From positions 110,024,837-110,088,836 of the forward strand of contig CM061139.1 in assembly GCA_030789695.1 (NCBI GenBank): a stretch of 64,000 bases of DNA, in the 5' to 3' direction. The stretch comes from Scilla litardierei (lineage: Eukaryota; Streptophyta; Magnoliopsida; Asparagales; Asparagaceae). Both the position numbers and the translations under genes were made by a program. The notes under the pieces are model-generated. The model did no database searches, had not been told where the DNA came from, and worked only from the letters and a program-made list of their open reading frames with translations. Positions 1-10,227 of this stretch are shown here, one piece after another (the first letter of the stretch is position 1; the number at the start of each line of letters is the position of its first letter).

Positions 1-545
1 CGAACACGATTGGCATAGAACAATTTCACTAGGCGAGGATAAGGTTTGGGATTGGCCTTGGGGTCGTATCGGAGATAATCAAGAAGACCACTATAGGACA
101 GAAGATCAGCAAGGCCGAGAAAATCAGAAAACTGAACGTAATGCTCTAACAACAGTGGACAGTGCTCTATACGGTTGTACGCTGCGAGACACTGAGGGTC
201 ATCGCGGCACAACGATATGTCTACACCGCCGACTGGCATAGGAGCTTTACCCTTAGCCTTACGGGTCTTCGGAGGAGGAGTAGGGTCCCTAGTAGGCTCA
301 TCCTCAGGGATAAATTCAGAGTCGGAATCGGGAGGAGTAGCCGGAGATTGAAGAATAGGCTTCTTGGTCTTTGATTTTCGGGGTTTAGCTGTCGCAGTCC
401 TAGGCTTCTTAGGAGGAGGCGAAGATGGAGAGGCTTGGGTTGACTTGGCACGACGCTTAGGCTTAGGTGGATTCCTAGGGTCGGAAGGCCCTACGGTCAT
501 AGGAGAAGCCCCGGAAGAGGTGAAGGGAAACCTCGTCTTTGCCAT
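1..545 (-). CDS. ORF3 of Sire-1, putative plant transposon protein (PF20167-like), C-terminus outside window
   Basis: An open frame starts at the ATG at 545-543 and reads about 181 codons leftward off the edge without a stop. The first ~100 residues are basic and rich in proline, serine and lysine, with runs such as PPPKKPR and TPPPKTRKAKGKAP, as in a disordered or nuclear-targeted tail. The following part is folded-looking and ends in PYPRLVKLFYANR. That resembles the 'LVREFYAN' signature I associate with the 'putative plant transposon protein' family found in retrotransposon third ORFs. It lies ~930 bp downstream of pol on the same strand, where Sireviruses may carry an env-like ORF, but no signal peptide or membrane segment is visible. 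The function is unknown. Confidence 0.6.
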   Translation of the reverse strand, partial: MAKTRFPFTSSGASPMTVGPSDPRNPPKPKRRAKSTQASPSSPPPKKPRTATAKPRKSKTKKPILQSPATPPDSDSEFIPEDEPTRDPTPPPKTRKAKGKAPMPVGGVDISLCRDDPQCLAAYNRIEHCPLLLEHYVQFSDFLGLADLLSYSGLLDYLRYDPKANPKPYPRLVKLFYANRV

Positions 546-1472
546 GGTCGTGGCACGACGAGTACAAGCAAGCAATCACGGAGGATCAACAACAAACCCT
601 AAGCACACAACAAACAAACCCTAACTCACAAGCCCTAAGATGAAAAATTCCGAAACCCTAGAAGCTAGATGAGTTAAAATCGAACCCTAGGGTAGGAATC
701 GACCTAGGAGAGGGAGGGAGATACCTAGGAGGAGGAGGCGACGGCGGCGGACGGCGGGGATGGCCGGAGATATGGCCGGAGTCGACGAGAATTTGAAGGG
801 GCTCGATCGGGTTTTGGGAGTTATCGGGCTTGAGCTGAGAGACAAACCGACTAAAAGTGAGTTTTAGTCGAATGAAAGTGAGTTTAAGTCGGTCTGGAAG
901 CAAAAATACACAAATGCCCTAACCCACTTAGTCGGTCACAGTTCAAACACTGACAGACTAGATTACCATCTAGTCGGTCGGTCAATGAGCTTGAACCGAC
1001 TAAGTCGAAACAGAGGCACAGATGAATTTCTAGGGCAAGAATTAGTCGGTTGCAGTATATTCACTGACCGACTAGTTTTCAATCTAGTCGGTCGGTAAGT
1101 GTACTATGACCGACTAACGAAAGAAAATGATAGGAGATGGATGAGAGCTTGATCTAGTCGGTCTGAGTTCACTTACTGACCGACTAGATGAGCATCTAGT
1201 CGGTTGACAAATGAACTTAGACCGACTAGAAGAGTTCAAATTTTGATAATTGATTTTTCTTCACAAACCACTTGGATGGATCAACTTAAAACTCTCATTA
1301 GTCATCTAAATTACCTCATAAAACGTCGAAATCTTAAATACGGCATTGAAATACGAATTCGATCATAAATTCAAACATATCACATAAAATTCCCAAAAAT
1401 TCAATAAATCTAGCATGAATGAAATATCGCGAAATCGAATAGCATGCAAGATAATTGAATGAAATATGAATC
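546..1472 (-). other. Sire-1 spacer between pol and ORF3
   Basis: No coding frame is supported here. The block holds three hairpin repeat units (927-1229, separate entry), an AT-rich stretch next to the pol stop, and a purine/G-rich leader just upstream of the ORF3 start (about 700-800). No LTR or polypurine tract is seen, so the 3' LTR must lie beyond the window. Confidence 0.6.
927..1229. repeat. Three hairpin units (TAGTCGGTC/GACCGACTA) downstream of Sire-1 pol
   Basis: Units at 927-1004, 1042-1117 and 1154-1229 are each ~76 bp and spaced ~113 bp apart. Each has four half-sites in the order TAGTCGGT, inverted ACCGACTAG (or a variant), CTAGTCGGT, inverted ACCGACTA, so an inner palindrome is nested in an outer one. 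The intervening bases differ between units while the half-sites are kept. The same unit occurs five times in the LTR. Confidence 0.85.
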
Positions 1473-4400
1473 CTATATCTCGGATTCACCCATAATCCCC
1501 AATTCTCGACGCAACCGCACAAAGGAGTCCTCCTTTAGGGGTTTCGTGAAAATATCGGCGATTTGCTTTTGGGTTTCAACGTACACTAAAATGATGTCCT
1601 TCTTAGCAACATGATCATCTAAGAAATGGTGTCGGACATCTATGTGTTTTGATCGGGAATGGTGCACCGGATTCTTTGAAAGACAGATAGCACTTTGGTT
1701 ATCCACCATGATAGGGCTAGTATCACAGTGAATACCAAAATCCTTCAAAGTGTGTCTCATCCAAAGAACCTGGGCACAAGCGGCACCGGCGGCAATATAT
1801 TCCGCCTCGGTGGTTGAAAGTGATACGGAATTTTGCTTCTTGGAAAACCAAGAGACACGAGAATTTCCTAGAAAATGGCAAGTGCCACTAGTACTTTTCC
1901 TGTCGGATTTGCATCCCGCATAATCGGCATCACTGTATGAGACTAACTCATACGTGCTAGATTTCGGATAAAGTAATCCAAAATCTAAAGTGTAACTTAG
2001 ATAACGGAAAATACGCTTTACCGCTACTAAGTGAGACTCCTTAGGTTGAGACTGATAACGAGCACATACGCATACGGCAAACATAATATCGGGCCTACTT
2101 GCGGTAAGATAAAGTAAACTACCTATCATACCTCGATATAGACGAATGTCTACATCCTTACCGCCTGTATCCTTGTCAAGATGCGTAGTCGTGCTCATTG
2201 GAGTCCTTTTCCCGGAAGCACTTTCCATTCCAAATCGCTTAAGCAACTCCACCGTATACTTCGTTTGGTGGATGAAGATTGCATCGTTCAATTGGCGAAT
2301 TTGGAGACCTAAGAAATATTTGAGTTCGCCCATGTGGCTCATCTCAAATTGTTCCTTCATAACATTAGAAAACTCTTCGCAAAGAGTGAAGTTAGTAGCA
2401 CCGAAAATGATATCATCAACATAAATTTGAACTAATAAAATATCATTATTCGCATGCTTAACAAAAAGTGTAGAATCGGCTTCGCCCATTTTAAAATTCA
2501 AATCCAAAAGAAAATTCTTTAGGCGATCATACCAAGCTCGAGGAGCTTGTCTCAAACCATAAAGAGCTTTCTTTAGTTTAAAAACATGATTTGGAAATTT
2601 TTCATTTATGAAGCCCGGAGGTTGAGAAACGTAAACTTCCTCAACGACATCTCCGTTTAAAAATGCACTTTTAACATCCATTTGAAATAACTTAAAATTT
2701 TTATGGCATGCATAAGACAATAAGAGTCTAATCGATTCTAATCTAGCTACCGGAGCGAAGGATTCTTCGAAATCGATACCTTCCTCTTGGCGATAGCCTT
2801 GAGCAACTAACCTTGCTTTGTTCCGGACGACGACTTGGTTTTCGTCGGTTTTGTTCTTGAAGATCCACTTTGTCCCTATGACGGTGTGGTTCTTCGATGG
2901 CAAAGGAACAAGCTCACATACCTCATTCCTCTCGAATTGAATGAGTTCCTCCTCCATGGCAAGGATCCAAGCACTATCTTCGCACGCTTCAACGATATTC
3001 TTTGGCTCTATCGATGAGGCAAAGGCACAATTGGCGAAGTGGTGGACTTGAGATCTCGTCTTGACACTATCATTAATATTGCCAATAACTTGCTCATGGG
3101 GATGGTCGCGAACGGTATGAAGCCGCTTGGGAATACCTTGATCACTAGGCACATTCTCAACAACTTCATTAGTCGGGTTAGTCTCAATAGAATCAATTGA
3201 ATCAATAGACTTAGAATTTTCAAATGAATCACATAAAACATCCATAGAATCATTATCATTTGAAATTCTAGAAGTAGTAAAATTCTCATTAAAAGAGACA
3301 TGAAGTGATTCCTCGATCGTAGAGGATCTTTTGTTGTATATCCGGTAGGCTTTGCTACGTGAGGAATACCCAACAAATATCCCCTCATCCGATCTCGGAT
3401 CAAACTTGTCCAAATTATCATATGTGTTTTTAATGAAACATTTTGCGCCGAAAACACGAAAATGTTTAACTTGAGGCAATCTACCAAACAACAATTCATA
3501 GCAAGTTTGTTTGGTGTCGGGCCTCAAAAGTATTCTATTAAACACATAGCAAGCGGTGTGTACCGCTTCCGCCCAAAATTGATAACCAAGTTGACTATCT
3601 TCGAGCATAGTGCGAGCACACTCCACAAGCGTTCTATTCTTCCTCTCAACAACACCATTTTGAGGAGGTGCGCGAGGGAAAGAAAACGTGTGAGTAATTC
3701 CAAGATCATCACAAAAATTTGAGAAAGACTCATTCTCAAATTCACCCCCATGATCACTACGAATAGTGACAATGGTGGTTCCGATGAGATTTTGTACTTT
3801 CTTCACAAATATTGTGAAGTTTTCAAAAGCTTCATTTTTATTACATAAGAAAAATACCCATGTAAATCTTGAATAATCATCAACGATGACTAGTCCATAT
3901 CTTGCATTTCCTAAGGAAGCAACCCTAGTTGGCCCAAATAAATCTAGATGTAATAGCTCTAGTGGCCGTTTCGTAGAAATGCTTTTCTTAGGTTTAAATG
4001 AAGATTTAGGAAGCTTGCCACGTTGACAAGAATCACAAAAACTTTTCTTTTCGAAAACGAGCTTCGGAAAACCTTTAATGGAATTTAATTTCGAAAGTTT
4101 ATAAAGTGTTCCAAAGTTCACATGTCCAAAGCGTCGATGCCATAAGTGTTGTTCACTTGTGTTGGCAACGAGACATTGTTCATATGACTTAGGAAGATCC
4201 AAAATATAAATATCTTTATGGCGTGTGCCGGAAAATAATAATTTATTATTATCATTTGAAATATGACACAATCCTTTCGCAAAGCTAACTTTGTAACCTT
4301 TGTCACAAAGTTGGCTTATTGAAATAAGATTATGATTTAAACCATCAACTAGATAAACATCACTAATTAAGGGTTTAGAAGGGTTACCCACTTTACCAAC

Positions 4401-4586
4401 ACCGACGATGGTTCCGCTCTCGTTGCCTCCAAATACGACGCGATTTCCATTTGCAATGGGAACCACTCCGGAGAGCAATTGAGCGTCACCCGTCATGTGT
4501 TTTGAACACCCGCTATCGAGTATCCAATTCCCTTTGGAGCTAAATTTAAATTTGTTCCTCCTCTTCTTTTTCTTTTCCTTGAGTAC
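1473..4586 (-). CDS. pol: Sire-1 pol polyprotein (protease-integrase-RT-RNase H), open frame
   Basis: The frame is open from just after a stop at 4589-4587 to the stop at 1475-1473, about 1037 residues; the first ATG is at 4496. It makes the copia protease, integrase, reverse transcriptase and RNase H. Visible motifs in order: the protease active site LDSG (4520-4509, upstream of the ATG, so the true start is not that ATG); the integrase zinc finger (HRRFGH and CDSCQRGK); integrase catalytic acidic residues in [14 protein letters not shown] and NGVVERKNR; the RT block [13 protein letters not shown] and catalytic IYVDDIIFG; and RNase [27 protein letters not shown] and the terminal KHIDVRHHF block. 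No internal stop or frameshift is seen. It shares its frame with gag, but stop codons separate the two. Confidence 0.92.
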   Translation of the reverse strand, partial: VLKEKKKKRRNKFKFSSKGNWILDSGCSKHMTGDAQLLSGVVPIANGNRVVFGGNESGTIVGVGKVGNPSKPLISDVYLVDGLNHNLISISQLCDKGYKVSFAKGLCHISNDNNKLLFSGTRHKDIYILDLPKSYEQCLVANTSEQHLWHRRFGHVNFGTLYKLSKLNSIKGFPKLVFEKKSFCDSCQRGKLPKSSFKPKKSISTKRPLELLHLDLFGPTRVASLGNARYGLVIVDDYSRFTWVFFLCNKNEAFENFTIFVKKVQNLIGTTIVTIRSDHGGEFENESFSNFCDDLGITHTFSFPRAPPQNGVVERKNRTLVECARTMLEDSQLGYQFWAEAVHTACYVFNRILLRPDTKQTCYELLFGRLPQVKHFRVFGAKCFIKNTYDNLDKFDPRSDEGIFVGYSSRSKAYRIYNKRSSTIEESLHVSFNENFTTSRISNDNDSMDVLCDSFENSKSIDSIDSIETNPTNEVVENVPSDQGIPKRLHTVRDHPHEQVIGNINDSVKTRSQVHHFANCAFASSIEPKNIVEACEDSAWILAMEEELIQFERNEVCELVPLPSKNHTVIGTKWIFKNKTDENQVVVRNKARLVAQGYRQEEGIDFEESFAPVARLESIRLLLSYACHKNFKLFQMDVKSAFLNGDVVEEVYVSQPPGFINEKFPNHVFKLKKALYGLRQAPRAWYDRLKNFLLDLNFKMGEADSTLFVKHANNDILLVQIYVDDIIFGATNFTLCEEFSNVMKEQFEMSHMGELKYFLGLQIRQLNDAIFIHQTKYTVELLKRFGMESASGKRTPMSTTTHLDKDTGGKDVDIRLYRGMIGSLLYLTASRPDIMFAVCVCARYQSQPKESHLVAVKRIFRYLSYTLDFGLLYPKSSTYELVSYSDADYAGCKSDRKSTSGTCHFLGNSRVSWFSKKQNSVSLSTTEAEYIAAGAACAQVLWMRHTLKDFGIHCDTSPIMVDNQSAICLSKNPVHHSRSKHIDVRHHFLDDHVAKKDIILVYVETQKQIADIFTKPLKEDSFVRLRRELGIMGESEI

Positions 4587-4640
4587 CTAAAGATTGAAAC
4601 TTTCATATCATGGTACCCAAGGTCATTGGGTCCTCAAAGG
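4587..4640 (-). other. gag/pol spacer of Sire-1 containing stop codons
   Basis: Gag ends with WTWLPKV and a TAA. The same frame then meets further stops (TGA, TGA, TAG) before pol opens. Within the spacer GGTACCATG is followed ~30 nt later by a CTTTAG/GTAC junction that resembles a splice acceptor. Sire-7 and Sire-4 have a comparable arrangement of two GGTACC words after the gag stop. Confidence 0.5.
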
Positions 4641-6881
4641 TTAGACCTTTGGAAGCCAAGTCCAATTGGACTTTGACTTCCCCACATAATTCCTACTATG
4701 CACAACATTCGAAAAATAAGCATTCATATACATTTGTTTTTCGTCCATGCTTGTGTCCTTTGGGCTCCAAATAGTGAAAATTTTGGGAGCCATCATCCTA
4801 TTGGGTGCATGCATGCGACGTTGATTTCTACGTGATGCATGACGTGGATAGGCATACGGGACATGATGGAATGGTGCATGACGAGAATTATTCATACGAT
4901 GAGGTGGGTGTACATATGCATGTGTGGAAACACGTGCGTGAGGGTGTCTCACATGGTGTGCACGTGCCCGTGAACGTGTAGCATAGAAATCATCATGTGT
5001 GTGAGATGGTGGAGTAGGACGTGTGTTCCTACGTGGCATGGTATTTGTGTACATATAAGCATGCCCCTTCTTTGGAGGTCTACCCAAAGTGGGTTTCTTT
5101 CCAAAAGAGGGTGTGGACGAGGTGGAAGCACCATTGGTAGATGAACTACCAATAGAGTGTTTGCTACCACTCGTAGAGTCACCGAAAGTTGGCCTAACAA
5201 AAGTAGTGGCCGCTTTGGATGGACATCCCATCGTATACCCCAAACCAATGTGGTGATTGGCCGGAAGTAAGTCACTTAGGATTTTATCCAAATGGTCCTT
5301 ACCCTTATTGAATCTATTGATTCGGCCTAATGTGTTCTCATATTTCTCTTTGAGAGAACGCATAGAAGTATCTAATGTGGATACTTGCGATGTGAGCACA
5401 TAAACACGAGATTTAAGATTCTCGTTCTCAATACTCAAAGTCGAGTTTTGAGAAGTTAAATCTGCTATCCTATGTTCTTCTGGATCATCAATGCTAACAT
5501 GTTCAAGTTTAGATTTGAGATTAACAATCTCATTTCTTAACTCTTCAACAACGGTGTCGTTGTTGGTGATGATAGTCTTAGGCGATGTTTGAATGCTAGC
5601 TAGGTCATCTTTTACTTTAGTATATCTATTTACTAATTTAGTGTATTTTGACCAAAGTTGAGAGTTAGCATTCCTAAGATCGTCCATGGTTACCTCATCG
5701 CTTTCGACATCACTATCATCGGAAGAGGAGGATCCTTGATCGTGCTCCTCTCTTGCCATGAAGCATATGTGCGCTTGCTCCACGTTCTCATCGTCCGACT
5801 CTCCGCTTGAGGAATCCTCGGAGTCGGTGAATGTTGTTCCGACAAGTCCCTTTTTGTACCCCTTTTTGTACTTCTTTGACTTGTCGAACTTCGGCGCCTT
5901 CCACTTCTCCTTTTGCTTGTTTTGAGGACAATCCGCTTTGATGTGTCCTGGCTTATTGCATTTAAAGCACAAAGGTGGAGATGCGTTAGTAGAAGTAAAC
6001 TTAGATTTTTGTTTGAAGTTACCCTTTCGGAAGAAGCGATTGAACTTCTTTGCCATGAGTGCAATGGATTCCATGTCCATTTCTTCTTCCGAGTCCTCAT
6101 CATCGGTAGAGGTGGATGAAGCCGCCTTGAATGCAATCGCCTTTTTCTTAGGCGCATCTAGGTTCAAATAGGACTTCATCTTTTCTTGTAACTTCACCTT
6201 GATATCTTTGCGTACCTCGTATGACATCAAAGTACCCATTAGTTGAACTACGGTATATTTGTTCATGTCATTACCTTCCTCGATGGCGAATGTACGTTTT
6301 TCCCAAGAAGAGGGAAGTCCTTCAATAAGCTTTGAGCACTTCTCCTTTTGAGTGTAGGACTTGCCGAGGGCCTCTAACTCGTTTATTATGTCAACAAAAC
6401 GAGCGTAATATTCTTTCATCTTCTCGCCCTGTTGCATATGAAACATTTCGTAATCTTTGTTTACGACTACGAGTTTAGAGTCTCTTACCCTACTGGTCCC
6501 TTCATGAAGTATGAGGAGGGAGTTCCAAATTTGATATGCACTCTTACATGTGCATATCTTATTGAAGTCCTCGGGCTCCAATGCGCATTGCAAGGCGTTC
6601 ATTGCCTTGGCATTGCTTACCTCCGCGGCGACCTCCGCGGTAGTCCATTTCTCAAAGTCTTCTTCTTTGGGTTCGATGTATTCCTTCATTGTAGTCCTCC
6701 ATAAGGATGCACTCCGGAGGAAGGTTTCCATCCGGCATTTCCAATACCCATAGTTGGTACCGTTGAAGAATGGAGGCCTCGTAGAGGAATGTCCTTCCAT
6801 CACCGATGACGCTCCTTCACGGTTCCTGAAGGTGTCATAGTTGGAAGGTGGAGGCACGGTCTTGTTGTCGTTGGCAGACAT
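4641..6881 (-). CDS. gag: Sire-1 Gag polyprotein, 746 aa
   Basis: This is the structural protein of the virus-like particle. The N-terminal ~230 residues form the copia gag (UBN2/DUF4219-like) domain, with FNGTNYGYWKCRMETFL near residue 40 and SAYQIWNSLL near 115. A CCHC zinc knuckle for RNA binding lies at about residues 305-318 (Cys305, Cys308, His313, Cys318). Acidic/serine-rich stretches flank it, followed by a predicted coiled coil (~400-530) and an unusual His/Arg-rich segment (~615-700) before the end WTWLPKV. The long coiled-coil extension is a Sirevirus trait. The start is the first ATG after the PBS. The frame is intact. Confidence 0.92.
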   Translation of the reverse strand: MSANDNKTVPPPSNYDTFRNREGASSVMEGHSSTRPPFFNGTNYGYWKCRMETFLRSASLWRTTMKEYIEPKEEDFEKWTTAEVAAEVSNAKAMNALQCALEPEDFNKICTCKSAYQIWNSLLILHEGTSRVRDSKLVVVNKDYEMFHMQQGEKMKEYYARFVDIINELEALGKSYTQKEKCSKLIEGLPSSWEKRTFAIEEGNDMNKYTVVQLMGTLMSYEVRKDIKVKLQEKMKSYLNLDAPKKKAIAFKAASSTSTDDEDSEEEMDMESIALMAKKFNRFFRKGNFKQKSKFTSTNASPPLCFKCNKPGHIKADCPQNKQKEKWKAPKFDKSKKYKKGYKKGLVGTTFTDSEDSSSGESDDENVEQAHICFMAREEHDQGSSSSDDSDVESDEVTMDDLRNANSQLWSKYTKLVNRYTKVKDDLASIQTSPKTIITNNDTVVEELRNEIVNLKSKLEHVSIDDPEEHRIADLTSQNSTLSIENENLKSRVYVLTSQVSTLDTSMRSLKEKYENTLGRINRFNKGKDHLDKILSDLLPANHHIGLGYTMGCPSKAATTFVRPTFGDSTSGSKHSIGSSSTNGASTSSTPSFGKKPTLGRPPKKGHAYMYTNTMPRRNTRPTPPSHTHDDFYATRSRARAHHVRHPHARVSTHAYVHPPHRMNNSRHAPFHHVPYAYPRHASRRNQRRMHAPNRMMAPKIFTIWSPKDTSMDEKQMYMNAYFSNVVHSRNYVGKSKSNWTWLPKV

Positions 6882-6890
6882 AGCTGAGTA

Positions 6891-6908
6891 TCTGGCTCCG
6901 ATACCAAA
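6891..6908 (-). promoter_or_regulatory. Primer binding site of Sire-1
   Basis: On the minus strand TTTGGTATCGGAGCC directly follows the LTR end. It matches the usual plant copia PBS for the 3' end of initiator methionine tRNA, with one difference (CGGAGC for CAGAGC). It lies ~10 nt from the gag ATG. Confidence 0.85.
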
Positions 6909-7658
6909 TGTAATGCCCTACTAGCTACTGCACAAGTACTAGAGGGGGGGTGAATAGTACTTTAAAATAATAAGGAGTATAATTCCAAATTAAATTGCAA
7001 ACAACTACCAAATCAATTTGCGGAAGCTTAAATTGAATGACAACACAAAATTAACAATGCAAACAAATGATGTTAATGGGTTCGGATCCACCCAAGTCTC
7101 CCCGACTTGTTCCCGGTGATCCTACGTCCCAACCACCCGGATCCCCTCCGGATACTTAGGTTAGAAACCCTAACCTAAGATTTCCACTATGAATATCTTG
7201 TGAAAAACCTTCACAAGATCAAATCATACATGCAATAGCAAACGTGAATCCCACAACCCGGGATCACAACCTTCTCTCACAACCGAGAGAATCACAAAGC
7301 AATATTAAAGAATTTAATATGAAATAAACAATCTTACCACAAAATCCTATACCTTGAGTTTTTCTTACCCAAATGGTGAAATGAAGGATTTGAGGAAGAT
7401 GAAGTCACCAAGACCTAGCACCAAGGAAATGACCAGCAATCGGTGCCTAGGGATGATTTGGAGACTTGGATCAAGCAATAGCTTGAAGAGCTCACCAAGA
7501 ACAACCTTCTCTCTAGATGGATTCTAGATCTAGAAATGAGAGAGAATGTGTTTCTTGTGAGGAAGAGAGCTTTTGATTTGAGTGAGAATGGCTATCTCTT
7601 TAGAACTCAATGAATCTCTTAATGACAGCTCTAACCTGGATAGAAATGACCTAGGTTC

Positions 7659-7670
7659 GTATTTATAGGG
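7659..7670 (-). promoter_or_regulatory. LTR TATA box of Sire-1
   Basis: The minus strand reads CCCTATAAATAC. It lies 52 bp downstream, in transcription direction, of the nearest hairpin unit. Confidence 0.6.
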
Positions 7671-7721
7671 TCCCATAAAAACAAGTTAGGTCATTCTCCA
7701 ACGGATAGAAATCTGTGAGAA

Positions 7722-8259
7722 TTAGTCGGTCAAAGAACAATCACTGACCGACTAGTTCATCAACTAGTCGGTCAGTCAAACAGCATGGACCGACTAAGAG
7801 TAGATCTGAGAAGAGATAGAATTTCAGACCTAGAAATCTAGTCGGTCCAAGAAGACTTTCTGACCGACTAGTTTCACAACTAGTCGGTCAGTCAGTGAAC
7901 GTAGACCGACTAAGAGCAAAAAGAATTAGTCTGAGTACAAAGTGACTTAGTCGGTCCAAGAACAAAAGTTGACCGACTAAATTGTCAACTAGTCGGTCAC
8001 CAAACGTTCTTAGACCGACTAACGATAAACAGTAGCTTAGGAGAATTTTAGCATGAACAGTAAGTCACAACTAGTCGGTCAAAGAAGCATCACTGACCGA
8101 CTAGTTCACAAACTAGTCGGTCGGTGAGTCAACGTAGACCGACTAACTGTAAACAGTAAAGTCCAAGAAATTAAGGAATCAAACTAGTCGGTCCAAGAAC
8201 AGTTGCCGACCGACTAGATCACCATCTAGTCGGTCAGTACTTGTTCTTGTACCAACTAA
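7722..8259. repeat. Five hairpin units in U3 of the Sire-1 LTR
   Basis: Units at 7722-7797, 7838-7913, 7946-8022, 8071-8146 and 8184-8259 are each ~76 bp. Each reads TAGTCGGTC, ~14-18 nt, GACCGACTA, ~7 nt, TAGTCGGTC, ~14-18 nt, GACCGACTA (the last half-site of unit 5 is degenerate). Half-sites are nearly invariant while spacers vary. The array lies just upstream of the TATA box. Confidence 0.9.
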
Positions 8260-8659
8260 CATGCACAAACAAGTCCGAATCGAAGCGCGACGCTTCGAGG
8301 AAGTTAGAATGAACTTGTGCAAGGATCCTAGAGCTACGAAATGAGCGTAATGAAGATAGAAACGTAAGATATACTCAAGGCTTAACATTCTATATATCGA
8401 AGCTAAAAGACTATAAATAAAACCTTAATAAACGGTCTTCGAGAGCTTCGATTGAATCTTCATAACTTCCAAAATGGCGCAAGAGCTTCAACGAAGCTTT
8501 AGGCATGAATACGAGCTTTGGGAAGTGTTGAGATGTCGCTTTGAATGTTCTCGTGAAATTGGCGACGATCTCCAATACTGCGCTCACAAATTGTTAGTTC
8601 ATGGATTATTTATGTTTGCTCATCATCAAAACCAAATCCGGGGAGTCCAATATTCAACA

Positions 8660-8762
8660 GGGTTCTCACTTGGACTAGGATTTGGTACGGTGTTGCTGGG
8701 TCCAGTCGACATTGCTGATGCTTCAGGATATCGACTGTTGGTTTCCCACAGATGGCTCCAAC
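8660..8762 (-). pseudogene. Leader and interrupted gag start of Gyp-1
   Basis: On the minus strand the Gyp-1 LTR end is followed by GTTGGAGCCATCTGTGGGAA, which resembles the TTGGCGCC-type PBS region of plant gypsy elements. An ATG at 8712-8710 then opens a frame starting MSTGPSNTVPNP, which is cut at 8660 by the Sire-1 insertion. Confidence 0.5.
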
Positions 8763-9486
8763 TGTTAAGGCCAAAAATGGTGTTAACTGTATGTGGGCTG
8801 GCGTGGACTTCTCCTGTTGAGGTGGAGCCTCGTCAGCTGCTTGCGTGGGACCCTGGTTAGTAGAACCGGTGTCGTTGATAAACAGGCTTGGAGTGTGATG
8901 GTCGCTCGACCCACTGGATAGATCAAACCTTGAACGAACGACTATATAGATACGACCTTCTTGTTGAGACACTCCACGAGCTTCATGTATCACAAAGGAA
9001 CAGTAGGGGGGTCGGATCTGGGTCCCGACCCAAATCCCCTCTGATGCTTAAGTTAGTACGTGACTTAAGGTAGAGAGCTTGGAGCTGCCGAGATCGACCC
9101 ATGGAGGCTTGTCTCGAGTCAGGCATCACAAGCTATTTAGAGGAAGAAATATTAAGTGGAGTATGGAATGTCAGAGTATCGAATCTCGTACATCCCTTGT
9201 TCTGTTTATCTCTAGTGTATTTATAGACTTCTCTGTTCTCTTCAGCGATGTTGGAAGGATAACAGTCACCAATTATGTTGCCATGATCCCCTTTAATAGG
9301 AGTAACCGCCGCCCACGTCCCCACCATTTATGATCTTCCTCCAATCCCCCGTTCGATGGGCGGAAGTGCAACGATCGAATGGCACGTGAGCTTTGACTGA
9401 GTTCGCTTTAGGTTTCTATCGTCGACTTTGTGGGCTTTGGTCGATCGCTAAACGAGCCCCTCGAGTGTCGGCCCAATGACACAACA
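8763..9486 (-). repeat. 5' LTR of Gyp-1, a Ty3/gypsy-like element (724 bp)
   Basis: In plus orientation the stretch starts TGTTAAGG and ends GACACAACA, giving TG...CA termini on the minus strand. A TATA-like TATAAATA lies at 9217-9226. The PBS-like region abuts its inner end. The rest of the element lies beyond Sire-1, outside the window. A solo LTR plus chance similarity is the alternative. Confidence 0.6.
9217..9226 (-). promoter_or_regulatory. LTR TATA box of Gyp-1
   Basis: The minus strand reads TCTATAAATACAC inside the proposed LTR, a normal position for a U3 promoter. Confidence 0.45.
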
Positions 9487-10227
9487 AATGGTATAAGATG
9501 CGTCTTTTGAACTTTCTCATAAACACATGCATAATGACCTCTTATTTAAAAAGTGTACAAAAATGTACCAAAACATTCTAGAAGTTTACAAAAAATGTAC
9601 CAAAACATTCTAGATTTATTTATGAAAATACAGAGAGAATGCGAACTCATTTGCCAAGTAAGCATCAACTAGAGGCCAAGCGATGCAACAATGTTGCATC
9701 CGTGACACATGCTTTGTTTAGAAGGCCACTGTGCATTTATATGGGCCTAAGGCCTTGTCTGAGGGATGATGCATTGCTTTACATAAGACTCTAGGCCAGA
9801 AATTGACCGAAGAAGTTGGAAGAAGGCGATAGTTCTTGAAAACTCTCGGCTATAGAAAATGAATATACAATGAAGCGAAGATACACCACCAAAGATACCG
9901 TAGTAGGTTCATTAACCGCTTAACAAATTGTTGCTATATCATTCAATAACAAACTTATGAAGGTAGCAACCAGGATTTGATGTATAATCCTAAGCCAAAA
10001 ATAGATTGAACATGAAAACCCTCTCATAGACTATAAAAGACGGAAAATATCCAGAAAAGTTTTGTTTGGTACATGATAAAAGATGAAGACTACTTACAGG
10101 TATAAATTATGCAGCAGTTCCTGTGACCAATATATGTGGAACTTTTAATTAAACATTCTGACGATTGTTGAAGTTACCATATTATACTCTCATTTTCTGA
10201 TATTATGCACACAACGATTTACTACGC
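9487..10227. other. Intergenic region 3' of the WAKL gene
   Basis: No coding frame is supported. It holds the presumed 3' untranslated region and terminator of the WAKL gene (from ~10227 leftward) and a short direct repeat at ~9550-9617, where AAATGTACCAAAACATTCTAGA occurs twice in tandem. Confidence 0.5.

Larger units (their letters stand above)
1..8659 (-). mobile_element. Sire-1: Sirevirus-type Ty1/copia retrotransposon, 3' end beyond the window
   Basis: Read on the minus strand, the order is 5' LTR (8659-6909), a PBS complementary to initiator methionine tRNA, gag, pol, a non-coding block with hairpin repeats, and a third ORF that leaves the window at base 1. The gag-protease-integrase-RT-RNase H order defines Ty1/copia. 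The long LTR, coiled-coil gag extension and extra ORF after pol fit the Sirevirus lineage. Gag and pol are both open, which suggests a young copy. The right junction is the LTR terminus CAACA followed by GGGTT (8660-8664), the expected target duplication; its partner would lie left of the window. The element interrupts the gag start of Gyp-1. Confidence 0.9.
6909..8659 (-). repeat. 5' LTR of Sire-1 (1751 bp)
   Basis: In plus orientation it begins TGTAATGCCC beside the PBS and ends ATTCAACA; on the minus strand it therefore runs TGTTGAAT...ATTACA. It contains a TATA box (7659-7670) and a hairpin array (7722-8259). Its ends and its CACCCAAGTCTCCCCGACTTGTT block are shared with the Sire-4 LTRs, so the two families are related. 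Short ORFs over this stretch are chance. Confidence 0.88.

Noticed and set aside
7722..8259. Regularly spaced repeats that superficially resemble a CRISPR array
   Set aside because: Units are nested palindromes inside a retrotransposon LTR in a plant nuclear context; spacers are not unique inserts and no cas genes exist.
8474..8993. Two overlapping ~127-residue frames on opposite strands
   Set aside because: Both cross the Sire-1 LTR end at 8659 into Gyp-1 sequence, so they cannot be ancestral genes, and neither has a known domain.
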